From: Alloalcanivorax balearicus MACL04
GTDB lineage: Bacteria; Pseudomonadota; Gammaproteobacteria; Pseudomonadales; Alcanivoracaceae
Assembly: GCF_025532145.1 (NCBI RefSeq)
Contig: NZ_ARXS01000014.1
Coordinates: forward strand, 52,157-116,156
Length of the DNA stretch: 64,000 bases
Direction: 5' to 3'
Shown: piece by piece, positions 17,291 through 25,048 of the stretch
Layout: every line of letters starts with the position of its first letter
Numbering within the stretch: position 1 is the stretch's first letter
Program-made: the position numbers and the translations under genes
The notes under the pieces: model-generated
Told to the model about the DNA's origin: nothing
Database searches by the model: none
What the model saw: the letters and a program-made list of their open reading frames with translations, nothing else

Positions 17291-17384
17291 AGCAACCTGC
17301 TCTATCTAAGCGCCTTTGACCATCTATGTACGCGTGGATGATGCTATGCGCAGTTAGTGGAAGGTCCGTCGCCAGGAGTCTAGC

Positions 17385-18335
17385 ATGCTGTACGTTTACG
17401 ATATTGAAGACGGAGTGCTCCGCGAGCGGGATGTGGCGGGGCTGACCCCGGACACCGCCAAGGAAGCCAGTTGGATCGACCTGGTGGACGCCACCGATGA
17501 GGAACGGCAGGAGGTACAGCACCTGTTCCGCCAGGCGCTGCCGGAATCCGACGATGTGGAGGAAATCGAATCCTCCGCCCGTTTCTTCCATGATGAGCAT
17601 GGTCTTCACGTGCACTCCCTGTTCGTTCATCAGAGCGAGGGGCGCCATCGCACTTCGACCGTGGCTTTTGTGTTGCAACCCGGGCGACTGCTGACCTTCC
17701 GTGATTCCCGCGCTCCGGATTTCCGGCTCATGCGCATGCGTATCCGGCGGGGCTGGGTGCGTGCTCTGGAGCCACTGGACATTCTGCTGAGCATTCTTGA
17801 ACAAAAGACCGAGAATCTGGCGGATACACTGGAGGACATCCACCGGGACCTGGAGGATGTCAGCTATCTGGTGCTGGAGGATGAAGAAGCGGAACTGGAG
17901 GACGGCATCGAGAAGCTGGCCCACCTGGAGGACAGCAACGGAAAAATCCGCCTGTGCCTGATGGATACCCAGCGTTCGATCTCCTTTATCCAACGCTATG
18001 TACGGGCTGACAAGGAGCGCCGGCGCACCTGCTCGGAAATCCAGCATGACCTGGATACCCTGATGTCCCACGCCACTTTTCTGTTCGAGAAGATCAACTT
18101 CCTGATGGATTCCACCCAGGGGTTCATCAATATCGAACAGAACCAGATCATCAAGATCTTTTCCATCGCCGCGGTGGTGTTCCTGCCGCCGACCATGATC
18201 GCCAGCATTTATGGCATGAACTTCCAGGTGATGCCGGAGCTGAACTGGGAGTTCGGCTATCCGGCGGTGATCGGCCTGATGTTCCTGTCGGGTTTCGCCC
18301 CGTACTGGTATTTCAAGCGGAAAGGCTGGCTGTAA
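17385..18335 (+). CDS. CorA-family magnesium/divalent cation transporter
   Basis: 316-aa inner-membrane ion channel. A large cytoplasmic N-terminal domain (residues 1-250) with long acidic helices is followed by two membrane helices at the C-terminus. The signature GMN loop is in IYGMNFQVMPELNW between them near residue 285. The C-terminal basic end (YFKRKGWL) is typical. Members transport Mg2+, Co2+, Ni2+ or Zn2+; the metal cannot be told from sequence. Start ATG at 17385 (MLYVYDIEDG). A REP-like inverted repeat separates its end from the convergent MBL hydrolase gene. Confidence 0.92.
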   Translation: MLYVYDIEDGVLRERDVAGLTPDTAKEASWIDLVDATDEERQEVQHLFRQALPESDDVEEIESSARFFHDEHGLHVHSLFVHQSEGRHRTSTVAFVLQPGRLLTFRDSRAPDFRLMRMRIRRGWVRALEPLDILLSILEQKTENLADTLEDIHRDLEDVSYLVLEDEEAELEDGIEKLAHLEDSNGKIRLCLMDTQRSISFIQRYVRADKERRRTCSEIQHDLDTLMSHATFLFEKINFLMDSTQGFINIEQNQIIKIFSIAAVVFLPPTMIASIYGMNFQVMPELNWEFGYPAVIGLMFLSGFAPYWYFKRKGWL

Positions 18336-18394
18336 GCGCACTGTTGGTACGCCCACGCACTGATTGCTCTTCCACCGAGGGCGCTACGAAGCCG

Positions 18395-18453
18395 CTGTGG
18401 GAGCTTGCCTGCAAGCGAATCAAGTACATTCGCTTGCAGGCAAGCTCCCACAG
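18395..18453. repeat. REP-like element with perfect 26-bp inverted repeat
   Basis: Arms 18395-18420 and 18428-18453 are exact reverse complements with a 7-base loop. The core CTGTGGGAGCTTGCCTGCAA is shared with the elements at 20908, 50418 and 57881. It lies between the convergent corA-like and MBL-fold genes, where the hairpin could end both transcripts or stabilise mRNA. Confidence 0.85.
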
Positions 18454-18464
18454 TGGACCGCGTC

Positions 18465-19304
18465 TCAGGAAGGCAGGTGCCAGAGGTCATCCTGGCGATG
18501 GGCACGGCCGTCTTCGTGTAACTTGATCAGATGCGCCTCGAGTGACAGACACGCCACCCCGTGCAGAAATTCAGGCACGTCGTCGTAAACCCGTTTCACC
18601 AGATCCGGCACGCTGGTGGCTTCGCCGGTGAGGGCGGCGAAGACCTTCTTTTCCCGCTCCAACCGGTGCTTGATGGTGTGGTCCACCAGCGCCAGCGGCT
18701 CGTCGATGACGTCGCCATGCCCGGGAGCCATGCGTTTGATCTCCCATTGCCGCAGCTTGTCCAGGGAAGACAGATAGGCACTCATGGAGCCCGAAGGCGG
18801 GGCTATCACCACGGTGGACCCCTGAATCAGGTGGTCGCCGGTGAACAGCAGCGCCTCTTCCTTTAGGAGGTAACACAGATGGTTGCCGACATGACCGGGG
18901 GTAGCGATCACCTCCAGGGTCAAGCCACCGCAGTCCACGGTGTCACCGTCCTTGAGCTCGCGTCCCGGTTCCCAGGTGGTGTCTTGCAAACCGTCGTCCG
19001 GCACCCAGGGGCCTTCCAATACGGCGCCGGTGGCGGCGGCCAGGTCATGGGCTCCGGGGGAATGATCACGATGGGTATGGGTGACGATGATGCGTTCGAT
19101 CGGCCGCCCCAACTCCTCGGCCGCGGCCAGCAGAGCCCGGGTATGCTCCGGGTCGGTGGGGCCGGGATCAATCACCGTCAGGGCCCGGCCGCCCACCAGA
19201 TAGCTGTTGGTGCCGGGGCCGGTCATCATGCCGGGGTTACGGCCCAGCACACGCCAGGCATTGGTAGCGATGGCCGTGGGCTGGCCGGGAATCAGCGCCG
19301 CCAT
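18465..19304 (-). CDS. MBL-fold metallo-hydrolase (LACTB2-like)
   Basis: 279-aa metallo-beta-lactamase-fold hydrolase. The zinc motif HxHxDH is THTHRDHSPGAHD near residue 72, preceded by TNSYLVGG and ALTVIDPGPTD, and later histidines lie in ATPGHVGNHLC and FTGDHLIQGST. A C-terminal winged-helix-like segment (residues 215-275) is that of the LACTB2/RNase-like MBL group, so an RNA or thioester substrate is possible. The start ATG at 19304 has GGAG seven bases upstream; a longer frame begins at 19427 without support. Convergent with the corA-like gene. Confidence 0.85.
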   Translation of the reverse strand: MAALIPGQPTAIATNAWRVLGRNPGMMTGPGTNSYLVGGRALTVIDPGPTDPEHTRALLAAAEELGRPIERIIVTHTHRDHSPGAHDLAAATGAVLEGPWVPDDGLQDTTWEPGRELKDGDTVDCGGLTLEVIATPGHVGNHLCYLLKEEALLFTGDHLIQGSTVVIAPPSGSMSAYLSSLDKLRQWEIKRMAPGHGDVIDEPLALVDHTIKHRLEREKKVFAALTGEATSVPDLVKRVYDDVPEFLHGVACLSLEAHLIKLHEDGRAHRQDDLWHLPS

Positions 19305-19384
19305 GGTAACTCCATTGGTTCGGGAAGCGCATTGTGACCATTTAGTCCCGGCTTGCAAACCCCCTGGTATGACGGCGACCTTGC

Positions 19385-19861
19385 CTATTCGCCGTACACT
19401 TGTACTTCCCGGACCCGCAATTCCCAACGGTCCGGGGTCTGCATGTCGCGGTCGCGGTCGGCCACCACCGCCACCGGATAGCGGCCACCGGCGGGCACAT
19501 GAATGGACACCGGAATCCGCTCTTCATGGAGTGTCTCGCAGGCTTTCGCCGGCGGGCAGGAGAGGGCGACCGTGTCCAGCAGTACATGGGCGATGGCATG
19601 CTCCCCCCGGTTACTGATCTCGCCACTTACCCGCACCCCGGTCTCCATCTGACTGACACCGGTGACAGTAACGGTGACCGACGCGGGATCACCGGGCACC
19701 AGACGTTCCTGGTCGGTGAACAAAAAGGAAACCAGCATCACGGCGCTGGCCACGCCGACCCCGGTGAGCACCAGATAGAAAGGGCGCCGCCCGGCCTGCC
19801 AACTGCCCCATAGCAACACCACCACCGCGGTAACCACCGCCAGAACCAACAAATACCGCAT
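19385..19861 (-). CDS. Hypothetical protein with two N-terminal membrane segments
   Basis: 158-aa protein I do not recognise. It begins MRYLLVLAVVTAVVVLLWG, with a second hydrophobic stretch at residues 27-48 (YLVLTGVGVASAVMLVSFLF). A beta-rich domain follows (residues 60-158) that looks like an Ig-like or FxLYD-type extracytoplasmic domain (VTVTGVSQMETGVRVSGEI, then CPPAKACETLHEERIPV). Two cysteines seven residues apart could form a disulfide in the periplasm. ATG at 19861 with AAGGA upstream. It is 80 bases upstream of the MBL gene on the same strand, perhaps co-transcribed. Function unknown. Confidence 0.7.
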   Translation of the reverse strand: MRYLLVLAVVTAVVVLLWGSWQAGRRPFYLVLTGVGVASAVMLVSFLFTDQERLVPGDPASVTVTVTGVSQMETGVRVSGEISNRGEHAIAHVLLDTVALSCPPAKACETLHEERIPVSIHVPAGGRYPVAVVADRDRDMQTPDRWELRVREVQVYGE

Positions 19862-20091
19862 GCTCTTTATCCTTCTGTTTTGTTTCCCCGGCAACGCCGC
19901 GATCCTCGTCCGCCGGCGTCACCCGGATTTGAACCGGCCCTGCCTATGCCGTTCAGTGGTCCAAACTATGGCCGCTTGCGCTACCATCTATGGCTGCTTA
20001 ATCATGAGCCGCCACCGTACCGCCCCAACAGAGCGGTTGCCGGACTATTATGATGGCGGTATTCACGATTTCACGCCACGGAGGAAAACCC

Positions 20092-20871
20092 ATGCTGATA
20101 GTGGTCTCGCCGGCCAAGACCCTGGATTACGAGTCACCCTTGCCGGTGCTGCGCGCCACTCAACCGCGCATGCTGGAGGACAGTGAAACATTGGTGCAAA
20201 GAGCCCGCAAACTGTCACCGGCGGATCTGTCCAGCCTGATGGGGGTGAGTGACAAGATTGCCCATCTCAATGTCGAGCGCTTCGCTCTGTGGCAGCGGCC
20301 CTTCAACAAGGGCAACGCCCGCCCGGCACTCTTTGCCTTCAAAGGTGATGTTTACACCGGACTGGATGTCAGCCGTTTCAGCAAAGACGACCTGGCCGCC
20401 GCGCAGCATCGGCTGCGCATGCTGAGCGGTCTTTACGGAGTTCTGCGGCCGCTGGATCTGATGCAACCCTATCGTTTGGAAATGGGCACCAGACTGGATA
20501 CGCCCGCGGGCAAGGATCTGTATGCCTTCTGGGATGACCGCATCACCCGGCAGTTGATCAAGGACATGCGCGCCGCGGGCACCGAGGTTCTGGTGAACCT
20601 TGCCTCCAATGAATACTTCAAATCCGTGCGAACCAAACTGCTGCCGGGCCCGGTCATCGAGCCGGTCTTTCAGGACGAGAAAAACGGTAAATATAAAGTC
20701 ATCAGTTTCTACGCCAAAAAAGCCCGCGGCATGATGGCGGCCTGGATATTGCGCGAAGGGATTGAAAAGCCGGAGGATCTGAAGCGATTCAGAGAGGCCG
20801 GGTATCGCTATGACAAAGCGTCTTCCACGGACACCAAACCGGTGTTCAGAAGGGCCGAGCAGGGCGGTTGA
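20092..20871 (+). CDS. yaaA: Peroxide stress protein YaaA
   Basis: 259-aa DUF328/UPF0246 protein. In E. coli YaaA lowers free intracellular iron during hydrogen peroxide stress. The N-terminal signature MLIVVSPAKTLDYESPLP and the internal GDVYTGLDV, PYRLEMGTRLDT and NLASNEYFKSV motifs identify it. The ATG at 20092 has a strong GGAGG ribosome binding site seven bases upstream, whereas the longer open frame from 20050 lacks one. Single gene, with a REP-like inverted repeat after it. In E. coli it is OxyR-regulated; I cannot see an OxyR site here. Confidence 0.95.
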   Translation: MLIVVSPAKTLDYESPLPVLRATQPRMLEDSETLVQRARKLSPADLSSLMGVSDKIAHLNVERFALWQRPFNKGNARPALFAFKGDVYTGLDVSRFSKDDLAAAQHRLRMLSGLYGVLRPLDLMQPYRLEMGTRLDTPAGKDLYAFWDDRITRQLIKDMRAAGTEVLVNLASNEYFKSVRTKLLPGPVIEPVFQDEKNGKYKVISFYAKKARGMMAAWILREGIEKPEDLKRFREAGYRYDKASSTDTKPVFRRAEQGG

Positions 20872-20907
20872 TCCGCCACCCGCCTTGGTGGCATGAATTC
20901 AGAGGGT

Positions 20908-21000
20908 GCCACGAAGCCGCTGTGGGAGCTTGCCTGCAAGCGATTCTTTGGCAACGGGTCCAATTCGCTTGCGGGCAAGCTCCCACAGCGGCTTCGTGGC
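20908..21000. repeat. REP-like element, about 38-bp imperfect inverted repeat
   Basis: Left arm 20908-20945 and right arm 20962-21000 are reverse complements apart from one mismatch and one extra base. It shares the CTGTGGGAGCTTGCC core with the other copies and carries flanking GCCACGAAGCCG. It lies between the convergent yaaA and universal stress genes, and is the longest copy in the window. Confidence 0.85.
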
Positions 21001-21017
21001 GGCCCAGGACCACGATT

Positions 21018-21935
21018 TCATTGCCAGTCGGCGTCAAAGCCGTCCGGTTTGATCACCAGAACATCATTGCGGGCATGCACCAGCAGGGATTCGGCGGTGG
21101 CCCCGAGCAGTAGCCGTTCCACTTTGTTGCGACGCACCGTCCCCACCACCAGCACATCGGTGCCGTTGTTTTCACAGTAGTCGGCCAGGGTGCCGGCGAT
21201 CGGCCCCTCCAGCATTTCCGTGCGCTCCAGCGGCAGACCGTGGCGCTCGGCAAAACGATCCAGAGCTTCGCGGTGACTTTTACGAATGCTCTCGGCGCTG
21301 GCGGCGTATTCGGGTAACGCTTCCCCCGCCACCAATAACAATGTCTCGTCCGGGTGCTCCAGTACGTGCACGGCGTTGAGTGATGCCTGCAGCGACGCCG
21401 ACCATTCCCTCGCAGCGGCCAGCACGGTGGTGTCCAAGCCGCTTTCGTCCTCTTCCTCCGGTTCGATCGCCGCGGTAAATACCGGCGGCTCGCTCCAAGG
21501 ACGGTCCTGCACGCAAAGCACCGGGCAGGGTGCCCTTCGGATCAGCAACCAGTCCCGAGGGGTAAACAGATGACGCCGCAGAGTGCCTTCCTCGCTGGTA
21601 TGAACCACCACCAGACGTGGTTTGGCGGCAATTACCGTCTGCCGCAGATCCTCATCCTGGTCCTTGTGCGTGGTGATATGCACGGTGGCCTCGGTGCCCG
21701 CCAGCAAATCCTGAATACGACGTTCCCAGGCATTGCGGATTTGCTGCTCGGCCGCTTGTCGGCGTTTCTGGTCCAGTCCCACGGCACGGCGCATGGCCGA
21801 CGAATCGCTATTGACGGTCACCAGCAGAGGACAGCTCAGTGCCGCGGCCAGCAGCCGGCCTTTCTTCAGCGCCGGCTGCGGGGCCTTCAGATGACGGTCC
21901 AATACAACCAGAATGCCATCGGTCGGAATAGTCAT
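21018..21935 (-). CDS. Universal stress protein, tandem UspA domains
   Basis: 305-aa protein with two UspA domains (residues 1-150 and 160-305). The first begins MTIPTDGILVVLDRHLKAPQ. The second ends with the ATP-binding loop type GTVRRNKVERLLLGATAES near residue 275, a GxRRxxxxxxxxGxxxE pattern close to the G-2x-G-9x-G-S/T of ATP-binding Usps. Related tandem proteins (UspE, and the ANR-regulated Usps of Pseudomonas) aid survival without oxygen. Its ATG overlaps the stop of anr (ATGA) and has GGAGG upstream, so it is translationally coupled to the regulator and part of the hemN-anr-usp unit. Confidence 0.9.
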   Translation of the reverse strand: MTIPTDGILVVLDRHLKAPQPALKKGRLLAAALSCPLLVTVNSDSSAMRRAVGLDQKRRQAAEQQIRNAWERRIQDLLAGTEATVHITTHKDQDEDLRQTVIAAKPRLVVVHTSEEGTLRRHLFTPRDWLLIRRAPCPVLCVQDRPWSEPPVFTAAIEPEEEDESGLDTTVLAAAREWSASLQASLNAVHVLEHPDETLLLVAGEALPEYAASAESIRKSHREALDRFAERHGLPLERTEMLEGPIAGTLADYCENNGTDVLVVGTVRRNKVERLLLGATAESLLVHARNDVLVIKPDGFDADWQ

Positions 21936-22699
21936 GGTGCCTCCACTTGCAGTCTGCCGCTGCCGCAAAGCGCCTCACGGTCGATGATTTCCACATCCCT
22001 GCCGTCCACCAGCAGCATCTCCTGCTGCTGAAAACGGGTGAAAATACGGCTTACCGTCTCCACCGCCAGTCCCAGGTAATTGGCGATATCATAGCGGGAC
22101 ATGGGCAGACGGAAGCGGCTGCTGCTCAGGCCCCGGCGCTGCTGACGCGCGGCCAGGGATAACAGTAGAGAAGCCACTCTGTCATCCGCGCTCTTCTTGC
22201 TCAACAGCATGTGCAGTTCGCGGTCGGCGCGGATCTCGTTGCTCATCAGCGAGAAGAAATGATGTTGCAAGGAGGGGATGCGCTGCGACAGATCCTCCAG
22301 GCGATGGAAGGGAATCTCGCACACCGTGGCGGTTTCCAGCGCCTTGGCGTTGGAAACGTGGTGCGCGGTGCTGATGCCGTCCATGCCGACGATCTCGCCT
22401 GGCAAGTAGAAGCCGGTAACCTGCTCCTCGCCCTCATCGGAGAGGACATAGGTTTTCAGGGCACCGGAACGCACGGCGTAAACCGCCCCGAACGGAGAGG
22501 CGGCACGAAACAGGTGCTCTCCGCGCTTCAGCGGACGGCCACGGCGGATGATGCCATCCAGTTCGTCGAGCTGGGAGGGCGCCACGGCCAGCGGCAGGCA
22601 AATGGGGCTGAGACTACAGTCGTTGCATGAAACGTGACGAGGCATGCTGCGTACCTCCATATTGGATACACTGCGTATTGCAATTACGGCTTGAGACAT
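21932..22699 (-). CDS. anr: Anr/Fnr-type oxygen-sensing transcription regulator
   Basis: 255-aa CRP/FNR-family regulator that binds DNA as a dimer when its [4Fe-4S] cluster is intact, i.e. without oxygen. Cluster ligands are visible: CNDCSLSPIC near residues 24-33 and a fourth cysteine in ETATVCEIPF near residue 125. The cyclic-nucleotide-like beta roll is followed by the helix-turn-helix MSRYDIANYLGLAVETVSRI, whose ExxSR contacts TTGAT half-sites. ATG at 22699 with GGGAG upstream (longer frame rejected). It lies 28 bases after hemN; the Anr box ahead of hemN implies autoregulation and control of the cco genes. Confidence 0.95.
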   Translation of the reverse strand: MSQAVIAIRSVSNMEVRSMPRHVSCNDCSLSPICLPLAVAPSQLDELDGIIRRGRPLKRGEHLFRAASPFGAVYAVRSGALKTYVLSDEGEEQVTGFYLPGEIVGMDGISTAHHVSNAKALETATVCEIPFHRLEDLSQRIPSLQHHFFSLMSNEIRADRELHMLLSKKSADDRVASLLLSLAARQQRRGLSSSRFRLPMSRYDIANYLGLAVETVSRIFTRFQQQEMLLVDGRDVEIIDREALCGSGRLQVEAP

Positions 22700-22727
22700 T
22701 ATGGTCTCCCGGATCGGTAACGGCGAG

Positions 22728-24101
22728 CTAAATAATGCGACTGAATCGCTGTGGGTTCGGGGTGCCGGCATAGCGGTCAAACAACATCGCCAGGGCGCGC
22801 ACCACCAGGCGCCCGGTATCGGTGACCTTCAACACGGGGCCGTCCATATCAATCAGCCCCAGTTTCTCGAATTCGCCCAGCGCGGCCAGCTGGTCCTTGA
22901 AATAATCGGCGAAATCCACTTCCCAACGCTGTCGAAAGGCGACCAGATCCAGCCGCAGGTCGCACAGCAGCCCCATGATCACGTCACGGCGCAGGCGATC
23001 GTCCCAATCGAGCAGGAAACCGCGCTCGATCGGCATACGCCCCTCTTGCACGGCTTCCTGCCAGTTGCTCAGAACCTTGAGGTTCTGCGCGTAGAAATCA
23101 TCGAAGGCGCTGATCGCGCTGACGCCCATGCCCAACAGGTCGGCATCGCCATGTAACGAGTAGCCCTGAAAATTGCGGTGCAGGCTACCATTGCGTTGCG
23201 CCACTGCCATGGGATCGTCCGGCAGGGCGAAATGATCCATGCCGATCAGTACATAGCCAGCCTCCTCCAGGGTCTCGCCGGCCAGTTTCAGTATCGCCAG
23301 TTTTTCCTCCGGGCTGGGCAGCGCGGTTTCCTGGATTTGCCGCTGCACCTTGAAGCGCGCCGGCATATGGGCGTAGTTGTAAAGTGAAATGCGCTCCGGG
23401 CGTAAAGCCAGCAATTGTTCCAGGGAGCGGGCCAGGCTGGAGGAGGACTGCCAGGGCAAACCGTAAATCATGTCCGCGTTGATGGAGTGGAAACCGAAGT
23501 CCCGGGCCGCGTCGAACACCTCGGTGATCAGCTCGAGGGATTGTTCCCGGTTAACCGCCTTCTGCACCACCGGATCCAGATCCTGAATGCCGATGCTGAG
23601 CCGGTTGAAACCCAGCCCCCTCAGCAGCCCCAGACGGGCGCGATCCACCGTGCGCGGATCGACTTCGATGGCGTACTCGCCGCGATCCTCTTCCAGCAGA
23701 TTGAAATGACGGGCCAGATCATAGACCAACTCGGTCATCTGCGCGTCACTGAGGTAGGTGGGGGTGCCGCCGCCCCAGTGCATCTGCACCACGGGCCGCT
23801 GCGGGTCCACCAGCGCCGCCTTGGCTTTGATCTCCTGCTTCAGGAACGTCAGATAATCCTCTGCCTTGGCCCGGTTGCCGGTGATGATCCGGTTGCAGGC
23901 GCAGTAGTAGCACACCGTGGCGCAGAACGGGATATGGCAGTACAGCGACAGTGGACGACGGGCCTGATTGCCACGAGCCGCGGCCCGCCGATAGTCCTCC
24001 TCGCCGACTTCCTCATGGAACTGGGTGGCCGGGGGATAGGAGGTGTAGCGGGGCCCGGGGCCTCCGAATCGGCGGATCAGATCCGGATTCCATTGCGTCA
24101 T
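22728..24101 (-). CDS. hemN: Oxygen-independent coproporphyrinogen III oxidase HemN
   Basis: 457-aa radical-SAM enzyme that decarboxylates coproporphyrinogen III to protoporphyrinogen IX without oxygen, supplying haem for the oxidase. It starts with the HemN-specific PGPRYTSYPPATQFHE, and the cluster motif is CHIPFCATVCYYCACN (CxxxCxxC plus the extra Cys of HemN) near residue 60. GGGTPTYLSD and later the C-terminal HemN domain are intact, so this is true HemN and not HemW. It is preceded by an Anr box at 24156-24169 and followed by anr. Confidence 0.96.
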   Translation of the reverse strand: MTQWNPDLIRRFGGPGPRYTSYPPATQFHEEVGEEDYRRAAARGNQARRPLSLYCHIPFCATVCYYCACNRIITGNRAKAEDYLTFLKQEIKAKAALVDPQRPVVQMHWGGGTPTYLSDAQMTELVYDLARHFNLLEEDRGEYAIEVDPRTVDRARLGLLRGLGFNRLSIGIQDLDPVVQKAVNREQSLELITEVFDAARDFGFHSINADMIYGLPWQSSSSLARSLEQLLALRPERISLYNYAHMPARFKVQRQIQETALPSPEEKLAILKLAGETLEEAGYVLIGMDHFALPDDPMAVAQRNGSLHRNFQGYSLHGDADLLGMGVSAISAFDDFYAQNLKVLSNWQEAVQEGRMPIERGFLLDWDDRLRRDVIMGLLCDLRLDLVAFRQRWEVDFADYFKDQLAALGEFEKLGLIDMDGPVLKVTDTGRLVVRALAMLFDRYAGTPNPQRFSRII

Positions 24102-24155
24102 GTCGTGGCTCCAAAGGGTAATGGCGGCATCATGCCACTATGACCATCGTCGACC

Positions 24156-24169
24156 TTGATGCAGATCAA
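24156..24169 (-). promoter_or_regulatory. Anr/Fnr box ahead of hemN-anr-usp
   Basis: TTGAT-GCAG-ATCAA, a perfect palindromic Anr/Fnr site centred about 61 bases before the hemN ATG. It overlaps the stop codon of the preceding gene (24166-24168), so operator and coding end share bases. It suggests anaerobic activation of hemN and autoregulation of anr. Confidence 0.85.
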
Positions 24170-24876
24170 GGATGGTGATGGACGTGGACGTCTCCCGGCA
24201 GCCCGTGCTGAAGAAACACCAGCGCCAGCGCCAATGTCATCGCCGCCGCCACATATCGGGCAGGCCCCCGCCGCAACCGCGCCAATTGCCCGCCGAACAC
24301 GCCAGCGGCGCCCACCGGCAGCAGGGTAGTGGCGCCGAACATCCCCATGACCAGGGCACCATCGGCCCATTCACCGGTTCCGGCAGCCAGCACCAGGGCG
24401 GAATAAAGCAATCCACAGGGCAGGAATCCCCACAGGCCACCCAGTGCCAGCGCCTTGAGAGGGTGATCCACCGGCATCAGACGGCGCGTCAGCGGGGACA
24501 GCCGGCGCCACAACCCGGCCCCGAGACGCTCCAGTGCCCGGATCGGCGCGCTGCGGCCGAGGAAATGAGCGGTCAGCAAAACCATCAATAGCGCTGACAA
24601 TAACGCTGGCCAGTGCCAGCCGCCGGCGACCGGGCCGCTGGCCAATTGCCCGCCCAGGCCTCCGGCTAACGCTCCCAGACCGGCGTAGCTGAACAGGCGA
24701 CCGCTGCCAAACAGACTCTGCCAGGCGATCAGCCTGCTACCGCTCCGCCGCTCTTCGGGGATCGAGAAGCTCAGAGCGGCGGCGATGCCGCCGCACATTC
24801 CGGCACAGTGAAGGGCTCCGCCGACGCCGAGGGCGAGAGCACCGGTCAACGCCACGGTAAGCGGGTCAACGATCAT
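24166..24876 (-). CDS. TauE/SafE-like membrane protein of the cbb3 locus
   Basis: 236-aa inner-membrane protein with about six helices. The first helix carries GGALHCAGMCGGIAAALSF, the His/Cys/Met motif of the sulfite-exporter (TauE/SafE-like) proteins that sit beside ccoS in many proteobacteria and are suspected to take part in copper handling or oxidase assembly. The true substrate is not established. I chose the ATG at 24876 (MIVDPLTVALTG), which overlaps ccoS by 11 bases; a GTG at 24912 would overlap more. Its last codon lies in the Anr box of the next unit. Confidence 0.85.
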   Translation of the reverse strand: MIVDPLTVALTGALALGVGGALHCAGMCGGIAAALSFSIPEERRSGSRLIAWQSLFGSGRLFSYAGLGALAGGLGGQLASGPVAGGWHWPALLSALLMVLLTAHFLGRSAPIRALERLGAGLWRRLSPLTRRLMPVDHPLKALALGGLWGFLPCGLLYSALVLAAGTGEWADGALVMGMFGATTLLPVGAAGVFGGQLARLRRGPARYVAAAMTLALALVFLQHGLPGDVHVHHHP

Positions 24877-25048
24877 GATCCGCCCCCTTGCCAGCATTTC
24901 GGCGCTGTTCACGGTCCTCGAAAATCACCGTCCAGGCAGCATGATCCAGATCCTCGAACTGGCCCTGGCGTAGAGCCTTGAACAGCGCCCACACCGCCAC
25001 GGCGAGGAACAGCAAGGCCACCGGAATCAACAGGAGCAGGCTTTCCAT
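24866..25048 (-). CDS. ccoS: cbb3-type cytochrome oxidase assembly protein CcoS
   Basis: 60-aa single-pass membrane protein needed for insertion of redox cofactors into the cbb3 oxidase in Rhodobacter. It begins MESLLLLIPVALLFLAVAVW, a transmembrane segment, then a short cytoplasmic tail with LRQGQFEDLDHAAWTVIFED, typical of CcoS (the family's GQFDDL signature). It overlaps the end of ccoI by 22 bases and the start of the SafE-like gene by 11, so the genes are tightly coupled. Confidence 0.92.
   Translation of the reverse strand: MESLLLLIPVALLFLAVAVWALFKALRQGQFEDLDHAAWTVIFEDREQRRNAGKGADHDR

Noticed and set aside
19910..19945. tRNA T-arm-like sequence (GGTTCAAATCC on the minus strand)
   Set aside because: No matching acceptor stem, D-arm or anticodon stem-loop could be found at the right distances on either strand, so it is probably coincidence or a tiny remnant.
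18395..21000. Repeats considered as a CRISPR array
   Set aside because: The units are inverted, dispersed and few, with genes between them; no regularly spaced direct repeats or cas genes are seen.
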